Below are positions 1 to 8,766 of a stretch of DNA of 64,000 nucleotides, piece after piece (the first letter of the stretch is position 1; each line of letters starts with the position of its first letter). Made by a program: the position numbers and the translations under genes. The DNA comes from Perkinsela sp. pyNocScin1. Its lineage: Eukaryota; Euglenozoa; Kinetoplastea; Prokinetoplastida; Perkinselidae. The DNA lies in contig CAXHTR010000009.1 of the NCBI GenBank assembly GCA_964019655.1, forward strand, positions 1-64,000, given 5' to 3'. The notes beneath the pieces were generated by a model that saw only the letters and a list, made by a program, of their open reading frames with translations, made no database searches and had not been told where the DNA came from.

Positions 1-161
1 GAAGACGAAGAAACGCTGTTTTTGAGCTCGTTTGAGATCATGAAGGCAGGATGTTATAACCACCAGTCGGAATTTGATCAATACTTCTACTGAATGTTTC
101 TTTCTTGAGATACGAATCATAAATGTCCTGCAGATGACCTAAAGTTGGGGCGGTATTCGCA

Positions 162-271
162 TGGACCTAGTGCATGATCTTGCAATGCCCCCTTTTTGCA
201 AGATCAAATACAATTTCGCAATGTCACGCACAACCCTTGCATAGCGATTGCAAGATCATCCACTGGGTCCA
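162..271. repeat. 110-bp inverted-repeat (palindromic MITE-like) element
   Basis: Bases 162-186 and 247-271 are inverted copies of each other with only two mismatches over 25 bases. The shared core GATCTTGCAAT is perfect. A further partial copy of the core (TTGCAAGATC) lies between the arms near 197. Long terminal inverted repeats around a short non-coding centre fit a miniature inverted-repeat transposable element. I find no clear target-site duplication outside the arms, so exact ends are uncertain. A structured RNA hairpin is the alternative. Confidence 0.6.
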
Positions 272-737
272 GCAGCTTCGAGCATGGAAACGTGATTGAA
301 TCTTCGGATGCGGCCTTCTTTGGCCAAAGTACAGAAGATCCATTCTTTTCCTACCTGATGACATAAATCAGCTGAGTTTGTCGTAGAGCTTGATGACGAC
401 CGAAATGTATCCCGTGGCTGAATATTTTTGAATTCTTATAGGCTAGCGACGCGGAACTTTGTGCCGGTTGATCCACAAAAGTTAAAAAATGGACCTTGGA
501 TCATCCCATCTCTGAAGTGGAATACTGAGACTGACACCTGATCTTCGAGTTCGTGGGGGATCTGTGAGATCAACGCTCCTTTTGAATTTTATCGAAATGA
601 TGCGACTTAACACGAGTGTTTTTTTCAGAAACGCGAAGAAGCATACGACCAACATCCGAAAGCTTCGCAATCTCTCACCTTGATCAAGCCGCACACGGGA
701 ATCGCCCACTTCGCAGAACCGGGGAGGCAAAACATCC

Positions 738-785
738 CTGGCCGGAGTTGAACCCAGACCAGGCAACGCCCACTGAGCCATGTAT
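738..785 (-). repeat. tRNA-like A-box/B-box remnant, possible SINE fragment
   Basis: On the minus strand TGGCTCAGTGG (about 770-780) matches an internal Pol III A box and GGGTTCAACTCC (744-755) matches a B box. They are only about 26 bases apart, against roughly 44 in a true tRNA, and I cannot fold an acceptor stem. It is therefore not a functional tRNA. A tRNA-derived SINE head with an internal deletion is the likeliest reading. Confidence 0.3.
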
Positions 786-1239
786 GAGCTTCGCCTCTGA
801 TTACACACATAACCCTGTGTATTGTGTGCAAAGCACATTGTCCCACTGCGACATACACACCGTTCCACTGGTTAATTTCTGCTACATTAGTTCAGTTTCT
901 GTACTTAATTGGTATGAGAAGCTTGATCTTTTATGTCCTTCACAGGCCGGTCCGCGCTCAGCCTCGAACAGCTCCAACGTCGAGTGGCTGGGTGCAGTAG
1001 CCGTGCTAATCAAATCCGATCTTTCTGGTGTTCAGAGAGCTATATAAAAGAATAAGTGCAATGTCTCTCACTTTGGCCCTTTGTTTCGGAAGTGAAGTGC
1101 GGTCAGACGTTCCTTCAAGCACGGCAGCTGGAGCTCTTTCATCAGCTACCTGTGGATCTCGCTTGCATAGTGGCCCACTCAACCGAGTGGAATAAACCTT
1201 CTCTTACTAAACTATTCGTCCCAAAAAGATCATGGGCAT

Positions 1240-1930
1240 CGCGTCGGACCTGATCTCACTAAAGATGAAAAAGTCAAGATTGACCTCTTGAAACAGCTCG
1301 AAAAGACATCTGAATTCATCGCAGGGGTCTTAAATCGCAGTGTTAGGCTCGTTGATAAGTATTTCGCGGCGCCGCAGGACTACGCAAAGAACCGGATAGG
1401 GGGGCAAAAGAAGATTATCGATAGCCACATGGCCATTCGAATTCAACTTTCGATGCAAGATGAGCCTCAAACGGCCAACCAACTTAAGACTGAGTTCGGT
1501 TTGACCTGTCACGAGAAGACTGTGCGCACTTCCTTGCGTGATATGGGGTTCAGATACAAGGTGATCGAGCAAGTCATCTATCTCTCAGTGAAGCATCGCG
1601 AAGAGAGACTGAAGTTTGCTGATGAGCACATCATCAAGATGACTATATGGTTCCCATACATCTTCTCTGATGAGAAAAAGTGGTCCCTGAAAGGCCCCCA
1701 CGGTCCCATCAAGGCTTGGATCCGGGAAGCCGACCCGAAAATGGTCATAGCAAGGAAATAGCAAGGAATGGGTCATGGTCTGGGCAGGCTTTTCAGGCTT
1801 CGGGAAGTTCCGGCTTTTCATACCGTTCCGTGGACGAGCAGGCGTGCTGACCTCGACGCTGTGCTGTAATTCTCTCTTTACAGCCCAGACTTCAGCCCCG
1901 CGCAGACGCTTTTGCGCCATTTCCCCGGAG
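1240..1930 (+). pseudogene. Decayed Tc1/mariner-family transposase
   Basis: The plus frame open to 1761 encodes an N-terminal helix-turn-helix-like stretch followed by a catalytic-core start with FSDEKKWSLKGP, the typical Tc1/mariner sequence around the first catalytic Asp (here in SDEK, about 1669-1680). The frame stops at a TAG inside an 11-base tandem duplication (ATAGCAAGGAA, about 1747-1768). Homology resumes in another frame from 1775 (VMVWAGFSGFGK). It resumes again in a third frame around 1890, where YSPDFSPAQ resembles the YSPDLNPIE block. The segment that should carry the second catalytic Asp is missing. The N-terminus has no in-frame ATG and may carry another frameshift near 1250. 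This is a dead, internally deleted copy. No terminal repeats were recognised. Confidence 0.75.
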
Positions 1931-2032
1931 AAAGAGGGAAGGGCTGCCGAATGGAGCCCTACCCACTGCTGGTTCAGCTCGCTCTGATTTGCTTGATCGA
2001 TGCTTTACATCTTTCGTTTTTTTCGTGCCACT

Positions 2033-2287
2033 ATGCCCACAAACACGGCTAAAAAAGGGTCTCAGTCCCCCAGCGATCACGAAGCACCAACAGATACGCC
2101 GCAAAGAAAAGCATTAAAGTGCATGAAGCGTTTGCTTATCCTATATAAACGGACTGAAATGCAACTGGAAAGCATTATTAGCGAGGCTGAAGCGATGCGG
2201 AGAGATAACCGGGCGCTAATAGACGAAATAGGTGCACTCTCGAAACAACCTGAAGCGCAGCAGCGAAATGCGCCACAGTGCAGCTGA
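2033..2287 (+). CDS. Small hypothetical protein in mobile region
   Basis: Open frame of 84 residues starting at an ATG behind a T-rich stretch (catctttcgttttttt). The product has a polar N-terminus and a helical, coiled-coil-like central part (YKRTEMQLESIISEAEAMRRDNRALIDE, not written in full here as a motif but rich in heptad-spaced L/I). After its TGA the same frame stays open to about 2455 with similarly protein-like composition, so a nonsense change may have split a longer ORF. It overlaps the start of the IS30-like frame. It may be an accessory ORF of that element or a relic. No family is recognised. Confidence 0.3.
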   Translation: MPTNTAKKGSQSPSDHEAPTDTPQRKALKCMKRLLILYKRTEMQLESIISEAEAMRRDNRALIDEIGALSKQPEAQQRNAPQCS

Positions 2288-3329
2288 CAGGGCCCCTTCG
2301 TGCAGTACCACATTCTGCACCAGCTTATGTGGCGATGGTCCATGGAGCAAGCTGCAGATCAGTACGCGGAGCTTGAGAACCGTCCAGCGGGCGAGATGCT
2401 CAAGTCCCAAAGCTTCGCGGGGTTGGTTGAAAGAGCAAGAGGAAAAGTTCCATAGAATATTGTGCCAGTTCCTGCCTCGCCGTGGAAGGAAGAAGCTCTC
2501 GCGAAATCCCGGGACAAGGATCGCACAGAGCACCATCAAGGATGCTGTTTCTATCCACCAGCGCGCTTGGTGGATCAATGCCCGCCTAGTTACAGGCCAT
2601 TGGGTAGTTGACTTCATGATTGGAGCGAGAAGCTCTGGTGACAGCGAATACATCGCTCAATTTCATAAGGCGGCTGAAGGTCTAGAGCTTCCAGACCTGC
2701 ACAATATTTTGAAGCTTGCGGAAAAAATGTGCACGAACACCCGCGAGAAGAACCTGCACTTGCATTGCAAACTGCAAGAAATAGTAGAGGACACTTCTCC
2801 CGGCGACAACGCAAATAGCTCCCCGGTCACAGAGCAGCTGGAAGAGATACTGGCCGCGCCGATAGCTACACCGCCCGTGCCGAAAGAGACGCTGACCCAT
2901 ACGCCACCCGTGCCGGAAGAGACGCCGATCCAGAAGCTGGCTTTGGCCCTCGCAGAGAGATATACAGGGTGGTTGATAGCCATTCTGCTCACGAGGAAGA
3001 AGTCTGAATGGGTCATGCATAAGATCATCTTAATCCTCACTGTGACTTTCGATCGTGGTAGTGAATTCACGTTCCATCAGATCTTGAAGACCAGGAACAT
3101 TCTGACTTTCTTCTGCGACGCCGGTTGCCCGAACCAAAAGGGCCTCGTCGAAAATAGAATCGGCAAGATGAGGTACACGCTCACGAAGGAGTTCAACTTC
3201 GGTGACCTCACTCAAGAAATCCTCGACGACATTACGACGGGGTTGAACAAGGAAATTTTCAGAAACCGAGGCACGAGCGCTTTGAAGGAGTTGGGCCGAA
3301 TTCTACGCGCTCGAGGGTTCACTCAATGA
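2232..3329 (+). mobile_element. IS30-family-like DD(33)E transposase with core insertion
   Basis: The open frame carries the block order of IS30-family transposases. There is an arginine-rich LPRRGRKK segment (about 2470), then GHWVVDFMIG (codon 2610 = first catalytic Asp, cf. GDWEGD), ERYTGWLIAIL (cf. ERKSRF..), TFDRGSEF (codon 3051 = second Asp) and NQKGLVENRIGKMR (codon 3150 = Glu). Asp-to-Glu spacing is 33 codons, the IS30 spacing. First-to-second Asp spacing is 147 codons, roughly 90 more than usual. The extra part includes a proline/threonine-rich stretch with two near-identical PPVPxETxxx units (about 2870-2930). The N-terminal helix-turn-helix is not visible, and the first ~55 residues of the frame are probably not native. 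The C-terminus loses family resemblance after the LTQEILD block. The catalytic triad is intact but the element may be truncated. No flanking inverted repeats were identified. Confidence 0.65.
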
Positions 3330-3484
3330 GCATGAGCACCAGCCATTGAAGTATGGCATCAGCATATTATAGCAGGGCAATAGATTCTAGTTATATTCAC
3401 GGGGCTAGCAAGCTGGGCCTCTATTTGTATTCATTTCAGATCTTTTACAGTACCATGTCTGTGTCGAACGCTGTAGCCAAATTT

Positions 3485-3559
3485 CGAAACCAAAAGGGCC
3501 TCGCGGAAAATAGAATCGGTAAGATGAGGTACACTCTCACGAAGGAGTTCAACTTCGGT
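3485..3559 (+). repeat. Duplicated fragment of the IS30-like transposase
   Basis: This stretch is a near-copy of 3130-3203, the part of the transposase around its catalytic Glu. I count four substitutions and one inserted base. It encodes NQKGLAENRIGKMR in a short separate frame that stops at 3583. It is either the remnant of a second element copy or a local duplication. Confidence 0.75.
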
Positions 3560-3583
3560 CAAGAGATGTGGCTTCATCGATGA

Positions 3584-4019
3584 TCCTGTGCTTTTGCCCG
3601 CGCTTGGGAGGGTGGCGCATTGATTGGCCATAATAGATACGCCAAGCGTATGATTGATAGGGGTCGGAAAAACGCACCATACGGAAAGCGAAGAAAAAGT
3701 TTCGCAGCAGTGGTATGCTACTGTGTGGATTGGTATTCATGAACGAGACGCTCCTTGAGCGTAGATTGATGCCGTTTGAAATTTAATGGGAGCCTAGTTA
3801 CTTTTGGAGCAATGAGCGGCGGTTGAGTGACCATTACAGACAATAGAAACGACTTTCAAAAAAAGAGACATGCGTAGCACGATTCTTGAATTCTAGAGCT
3901 TGCAGTGCATGTATACACGTTATTACTGTGCTTTGCTGATTATTCAGCTCAATTATTAGTTGACTTTAGTTAATTTTACTTAAGTTGCTCCTCGAGCGAC
4001 TGGATACAGTGAGGATGAA
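3584..4019. other. Gene-free segment at the downstream end of the minus cluster
   Basis: No coding frame with recognisable content on either strand. It lies between transposon remnants and the 3' end of the last minus-strand gene. The part after about 3840 is AT-rich (for example TAGTTGACTTTAGTTAATTTTACTTAAG). It would contain the 3' flank and processing signals of the gene ending at 4020. Confidence 0.5.
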
Positions 4020-5747
4020 TTAGTGTGGCTCCGGAAGGTTTTCAATACCAATGGAAAGGGGCGAGAAGAGGTCCGCGCCAGAGTACTCTGGGGGAACGAG
4101 ACGAAGGGAGGCAGGCCACGTGTCTGCATACGTTGCGAACGCATTTCTCGATTCAAGGACTCGCCGAACCTCAGACACTGTGTGCATGAGCGTTATTGGG
4201 ACGAAACGCATGACTGCGCCCCAGTCGACATTCGTCAATAGCGCCTCGTCGCTGCCTATTCGAGGAAGAATCGCCTCGGGCGAAGGCAACATGATTATCC
4301 ACTGCGTCGCGTTGCTCTGCAAGCGCTGTGGCGAGAGAAAAAAATCGCCGAGGCTACGCGCAATACTGGACAGCGCTTCGGTCTCAGGCGCTGCCAGGGG
4401 GTAAACATTTTCGAGAAAGGGTAATGTCCTACTCGACGAACAGTCGCTCTGCGCTGGCTGGGGGAGTGTGAAGAAGACAGTGTCCTTCAGATGATCCGCA
4501 GAACGCGAGCTGGAACTTTGTCCCACAAAGGGCGTACAAGATTGCGATGCTTCTGATGCCCAGCGGACAACGCCTACGCTCTCGTAGTTGTCAGTCAGAA
4601 AAGAATCAAGCCTGAGCACACTGATTTTTGTGGTACAAGCTGCGTGTTGGAGCCACTGGTACAGTTTTTGCTGGGGAACCCCTGATCGCGCGCTCGCAAC
4701 TCCTGCCTTCATGACAGCGATGGCTCGCTGCAGACCGATGAAAATTGCGCCACGCATGTCCGATGTAGCTGAAACGAAGCGGAAAAAGTTCGTCGGCCGC
4801 AGCACTTGAGCACCCACGTGTGCTTCAGTGTCAACGGCGTCGGGCCTCTCAGCGGCACTCACAACCGTTCCTCGGAAGGTGAAAAAGATATGCTCGGCCA
4901 TGCAGCGGTGGAGGTACGAGGTACTGATGTACGGCAAGTGGTCGTCAACGTCTAGCGACAAGCGAAGCAAATCGCCATTATTTGCTACCTTATCGAAGCT
5001 GAACACGAGCACACGCACCTTTCGAAGAGCGCTCCCATCACTGCAGCGTACCGTCGTGTCACTGGGCAGGAGATCGCTCTCGGCCAGGAACGCTTTCAAC
5101 TCGCGCACCGCTTCGCTAAATCCGCGAAAAACGGCCTCCTCGCTTGGGCCCAGCATATACAGCAGTGCAGCGCTGCGCTCACCTTTTTTTGCGCTAATGG
5201 GGTCGCGAGGGGGTGTGATGTGCGCATTGAGCGTATGGACTGTGTATCGCGAGCGTGGGCCTGTGTTTCCAGAGTGTGTGGAAGACAGTACGATGTTCTT
5301 TTTGGTATCGCCACCCGTCGGACCACAAAAATCGACTCGCAAGACATCGACCTGTAGCTCGTCGGCGTCAGAGATGAGCGAGTCCACGATCGCACCGACG
5401 TCAAATGTGTTGTGTACGCTCTCTGAAATGTATGGAACGTACGGGGGTACTTCTTTCTTGTCTGTGTGAATGGTTTGGACTTTGCGCTTGGTCGATACGT
5501 TTCGCTTTCGAGCATCATGCGGAGACGCGACAAAGGATGGCGCTGTGCTAGAGCCTGGACATTCTTCGAGCCGCATGCGCTTATGCGCTGGCTCTTTAAT
5601 CCCAAGAGGCGTCGGCACGTCAGCGCAGCTGCACATGATGGGCTTGTGTTGCGGAAGCTGGGCACCGAAAACCAGTGCGCAGAGCAGAAGCGGTGCATGG
5701 ACGAGACTGGGTGTGCTGCTCTCGTGCGTTGGTCGCGTGATTGTCAT
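4020..5747 (-). CDS. Unrecognised 575-residue protein
   Basis: Long minus-strand frame with ATG at 5747; a second ATG at 5636 is a plausible alternative. The N-terminus from 5747 includes a short hydrophobic run (LLLCALVFGA) that could act as a signal or presequence. The region after 5636 has a basic, nuclear-signal-like patch (KRMRLEE, RKRNVSTKRK). The remainder mixes predicted strands and helices without a familiar motif. It contains a serine-rich segment near residue 430 and ends in LPEPH. It is the most downstream gene of the minus cluster. I do not recognise a family, and a kinetoplastid-specific nuclear protein is only one possibility. Confidence 0.6.
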   Translation of the reverse strand: MTITRPTHESSTPSLVHAPLLLCALVFGAQLPQHKPIMCSCADVPTPLGIKEPAHKRMRLEECPGSSTAPSFVASPHDARKRNVSTKRKVQTIHTDKKEVPPYVPYISESVHNTFDVGAIVDSLISDADELQVDVLRVDFCGPTGGDTKKNIVLSSTHSGNTGPRSRYTVHTLNAHITPPRDPISAKKGERSAALLYMLGPSEEAVFRGFSEAVRELKAFLAESDLLPSDTTVRCSDGSALRKVRVLVFSFDKVANNGDLLRLSLDVDDHLPYISTSYLHRCMAEHIFFTFRGTVVSAAERPDAVDTEAHVGAQVLRPTNFFRFVSATSDMRGAIFIGLQRAIAVMKAGVASARSGVPQQKLYQWLQHAACTTKISVLRLDSFLTDNYESVGVVRWASEASQSCTPFVGQSSSSRSADHLKDTVFFTLPQPAQSDCSSSRTLPFLENVYPLAAPETEALSSIARSLGDFFLSPQRLQSNATQWIIMLPSPEAILPRIGSDEALLTNVDWGAVMRFVPITLMHTVSEVRRVLESRNAFATYADTWPASLRLVPPEYSGADLFSPLSIGIENLPEPH

Positions 5748-5888
5748 GGGGTGCTCGTGGATTTTTGCGCTAGATGGACATCAAATGCAAGGGCCGCGTT
5801 AGCTTAGCTTAGATTTAGATTAGTATGCACTAGAAGAAAAAAAGTTCAGTGCTGCTGGTAGAAAAGAATACAACATTCGTGGGTTGGC

Positions 5889-6164
5889 TCACTCGTCACT
5901 CTTTTTAGGAGTTTTCTCACCCCTTTTGTGCTTTGTAAGACACTTCATGAGCTCGACCTTGTGCGGGTAGTAGCACTGGACGTGCTTCAGGTGGAGCGGG
6001 GTTTCCGCGAGCTTCTCCTGCGCCATGCATTGGTAGAATGTCGCGTTGTACTCCGCGCAGGGGTGGCTCGCATCGAGGCTCGGGTCGTATGGGTGGAAGT
6101 CATGTCGGCCAAGGAGCTGGTTGATGTGTATATCTTTCAGTTCGTCATGTGGCTGAAATGGCAT
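5889..6164 (-). CDS. Small CHCH-type (twin-cysteine) protein, probably mitochondrial
   Basis: The first-choice ATG at 6164 gives 91 residues. Four cysteines form two pairs, CX9C (CAEYNATFYQC) and CX10C (CYYPHKVELMKC), separated by a helix-length spacer. This is the layout of CHCH proteins that are oxidised in the mitochondrial intermembrane space by the Mia40/Erv1 route. The C-terminal tail is lysine-rich. Members act as respiratory-complex subunits or assembly factors; which applies here cannot be told. A longer in-frame reading to 6236 adds a hydrophobic stretch but is less likely. Cysteine spacing and size support the call; function is inference. Confidence 0.65.
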   Translation of the reverse strand: MPFQPHDELKDIHINQLLGRHDFHPYDPSLDASHPCAEYNATFYQCMAQEKLAETPLHLKHVQCYYPHKVELMKCLTKHKRGEKTPKKSDE

Positions 6165-6341
6165 AACGAGTCTTGAGCATTCAAAACAATGTAAAAGATA
6201 AGAGAAGTGTGAGACGATGTGACACAGGATGCGCATAGAACATGCACAGCTTAGGTATCATGCACTCGAAAAAAAAATTCAGAGAGAGATCGTCGATGGC
6301 TTTTTTGGAGAATGCGTCAGGAATTTCTAAGGCACCTCTCC

Positions 6342-8492
6342 TCACGATTTCGACTTCATTGGGTGGTACTTGTGGCAATAGGCGCGGTTCCACCAAGAGC
6401 CATCGATGTGGTGGTACCGTGGCGTATGCTGTGTTGGCGCGAAATCCGCCTGTTCTATTTGGCTCTCGGAAATATTTCGCCGGCGGGTTCGATGCGAATA
6501 TGCGCTACTATCCGCGCGGCGCAGACTCGCGTAAAGCTTCGCCCGCTTGCTCAGCTTCGTTCGCACGGTCGCCAGACTCTGCTCACCGCGGAGGGGGACG
6601 CTGTGGCCATTGGCGTAATTTGCGTTTGCACTTGCTTCGAGAATCAAGTCGGGGCGGAGCTCGAGCCGGTTTGCGACGTTTTCTTCGAGCTTGCGTGATC
6701 GCAGCGTCCTGTTGGAGATCACGAACTCATCCGTCCAGCGCGCGATTTCAGCGACTGGCATCGAGCTTACAGCCTCACCTTCAGCACCGAAGTTGCTCGA
6801 GGTTATGGGTGCGTGATGTTTTGCAGAACTTGTCTGCGGTCCCTCGCCTTCCTCGCTTGCTATGTACATGTCCCGCTTCGTTGGCACAAATTCTGTATCA
6901 AGGCTTCCAACCTTCCAGAAGTGGTTGTCGAGCGGCGTGCGGATGATGCTGTGCGCGAGCGGAACGGATTGCATACCGAAGAGCTGGTACAGCGCAGCCG
7001 TCACGTAGCTCCCGTAGGGCAGGGAAAAGCGCAGGAGGAGCTTTTGCGAGCCTGCGTCGTACTGGTGGTGCACATGCATTGGGTGCGCGAGCATTCGCCG
7101 CCGGGGAAGGACAAGGCCGCCTTTCGCGTGGAAGGGGCACGCGCTGGGCCACTGCAGCATGAAGTCCGTGCATACGCTTTGGTATATCTCGTCGATCTTC
7201 TGCGAAAATGCGCACGAGTACTGGCCGGTACGAGAAAAGCAACCGGGGCCATACGACGCTTCATGCGCGAGCGGAAGAGCTGGAAGAAAGAGCGAAGTGT
7301 TGTTCTTTTGCGTCGACCCGTCTTGCGCAGAGAGCCTTTCACAGTATAGCGGCGTGTTATACACATTTTGAGATGCTATACACAGGGCACACGGACAGCA
7401 CGGGTCGTACAGCGGCACGCCGTGGATCTTCGCAATGCGGCTTACCGCCTGATTCCACAGGTAGCGCTGAAATGTGGTCCCGTCGAGGCAGCCGTGCTCG
7501 AGGGCCTTTGCGATAGCCTTTTCACACGCCGCGTTCATGGCCGTTCGCGCATGCGATGGGTAAGAGTCGGCAAAATCCACAGATGTGCACATCTCGTCAG
7601 GACTTTCCATTTTCTTATCTGCAAAGTCAGTGCTGTCGAGCATGGCGATGCTGTGTGGACCGATGCCAGCCTTGGCCAAATTCAGTAAAATTTCCCTGCG
7701 CACAAACTCTTGTGATTCCAGAGGGTACAGGCGGTGCCGCTCGAGCAGCTCGAGCCATGAGTGCGTTTCCCTCGTGTAGTTCAGCAGCTGGTAGGACGCC
7801 CACAGCGCGTTGCCCTGCATGAGGTAGTGCGTGCAGTCGTTCTTGCCCCGAAACCAGCCAAAAGCCTCTGGCCCATAGAAATTCAGAAAGCCGTCGGACT
7901 GCCACTGGGCGACACGGTCTGCGATGATTTCGCTATCCTGGCGGAGCCGCTGGGCACCAGAGACGGTGACGTTGCGGAGGATAATGCTGTACATATTTCC
8001 AGAGATGTCTTTTCCCTTTTTAAGCGCTTGGTGTGCCCCCTGAAAGTTCTCTAAGATGATGCCCACGGACGGAAAGAACGACCGCGCCTCGCGGAGCACA
8101 GCGTCGGCTCGCCCGTGCGTATTGATGCGCACCTTCTGGTACGTGTCTCCGACCTTGTCCTTGGCCTCGCGGAAGGAAATGTCGCTCGGCAAAAGGTCGA
8201 GTTTGCTGCTTATGAGTTTGATTGCGTGCTCGTGCGAGACATTCTTTTTATTCAGTGTACACTCGATGAATGGGTATTTCTCGAGCTCGTCAAGGCCTTG
8301 GCTCTCCGAAGCGTGCTGCGAGCTTTTGCGCATAAGCTCAAAATCGTCCCACATTCGTGCACCAGGAAAACGCGCATGCTGTGGCCAGTGCACAGGTACT
8401 CCGTCCAGACCTATCTCAGATACGATGAAGTCGCGCCAGTCGAGCTTGAAGTCTCCTCTGAAGCCGAATCCGTCACCGGACACGCGGTCCAT
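6342..8492 (-). CDS. PUS7: tRNA pseudouridine synthase of the TruD/PUS7 family
   Basis: 716 residues from the ATG at 8492. It isomerises uridine to pseudouridine in tRNA (position 13 in characterised PUS7 enzymes) and in other RNAs. Visible family blocks are LDWRDFIVSEIGLDG at the start (cf. DFxVxEI), AKDKVGDTYQKVRINT with the catalytic Asp at about residue 112, GNMYSIILRNV, and GFLNFYGPEAFGWF (cf. GFxNYYGxQRFG). The last ~70 residues are basic. The frame continues open upstream into CTU2 but without homology, so 8492 is preferred. CTU2, another tRNA modification gene, lies just upstream in the same direction with a 274-base gap. The length is close to other eukaryotic PUS7 proteins. Confidence 0.88.
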   Translation of the reverse strand: MDRVSGDGFGFRGDFKLDWRDFIVSEIGLDGVPVHWPQHARFPGARMWDDFELMRKSSQHASESQGLDELEKYPFIECTLNKKNVSHEHAIKLISSKLDLLPSDISFREAKDKVGDTYQKVRINTHGRADAVLREARSFFPSVGIILENFQGAHQALKKGKDISGNMYSIILRNVTVSGAQRLRQDSEIIADRVAQWQSDGFLNFYGPEAFGWFRGKNDCTHYLMQGNALWASYQLLNYTRETHSWLELLERHRLYPLESQEFVRREILLNLAKAGIGPHSIAMLDSTDFADKKMESPDEMCTSVDFADSYPSHARTAMNAACEKAIAKALEHGCLDGTTFQRYLWNQAVSRIAKIHGVPLYDPCCPCALCIASQNVYNTPLYCERLSAQDGSTQKNNTSLFLPALPLAHEASYGPGCFSRTGQYSCAFSQKIDEIYQSVCTDFMLQWPSACPFHAKGGLVLPRRRMLAHPMHVHHQYDAGSQKLLLRFSLPYGSYVTAALYQLFGMQSVPLAHSIIRTPLDNHFWKVGSLDTEFVPTKRDMYIASEEGEGPQTSSAKHHAPITSSNFGAEGEAVSSMPVAEIARWTDEFVISNRTLRSRKLEENVANRLELRPDLILEASANANYANGHSVPLRGEQSLATVRTKLSKRAKLYASLRRADSSAYSHRTRRRNISESQIEQADFAPTQHTPRYHHIDGSWWNRAYCHKYHPMKSKS

Positions 8493-8766
8493 ACCAAAGT
8501 GCAGAAGTCTTTCTTCTTCCAGGGTATCGCAGAGCTTGAAGCAGATGCAATTCCGTTTAATTTTCAAAGAGAAAATGCTGGAAACATACTTTGGGATCGT
8601 GCAGAAGCATGGCAAGACAGCCGAAGTCACAGGCAAAAACACACACAGAGGTCGGCTTCGACAAGAGCGAGGGGAGTTGCCTACAGTACATTCAGACCAG
8701 AGCCAACCGTACTCTCTTCTCACCTTGATCGCAGCATTCTTCAAATAGAGGAGTGCTTGGCGGATG

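Larger units (their letters stand above)
1..1230. other. No convincing gene; transposon-derived left edge
   Basis: I see no recognisable protein gene here. The first 93 bases read open on the plus strand and could be the 3' end of an ORF that starts outside the window, but the peptide matches nothing I know. Other open frames between 480 and 1250 are short and overlap each other on both strands without domain signal. The segment holds an inverted-repeat element (162-271), a tRNA-like A/B-box remnant (about 738-785, minus strand) and a TATATAAAAG string at about 1041. Given the transposase remnants immediately to the right, it is best read as decayed mobile DNA. Confidence 0.5.

Noticed and set aside
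738-785. A functional tRNA gene on the minus strand
   Set aside because: A and B boxes are too close together, and no acceptor or anticodon stem can be drawn.
6242-6946. Plus-strand ORFs over the PUS7 region
   Set aside because: They are shadows of PUS7 in other frames with no recognisable domains.
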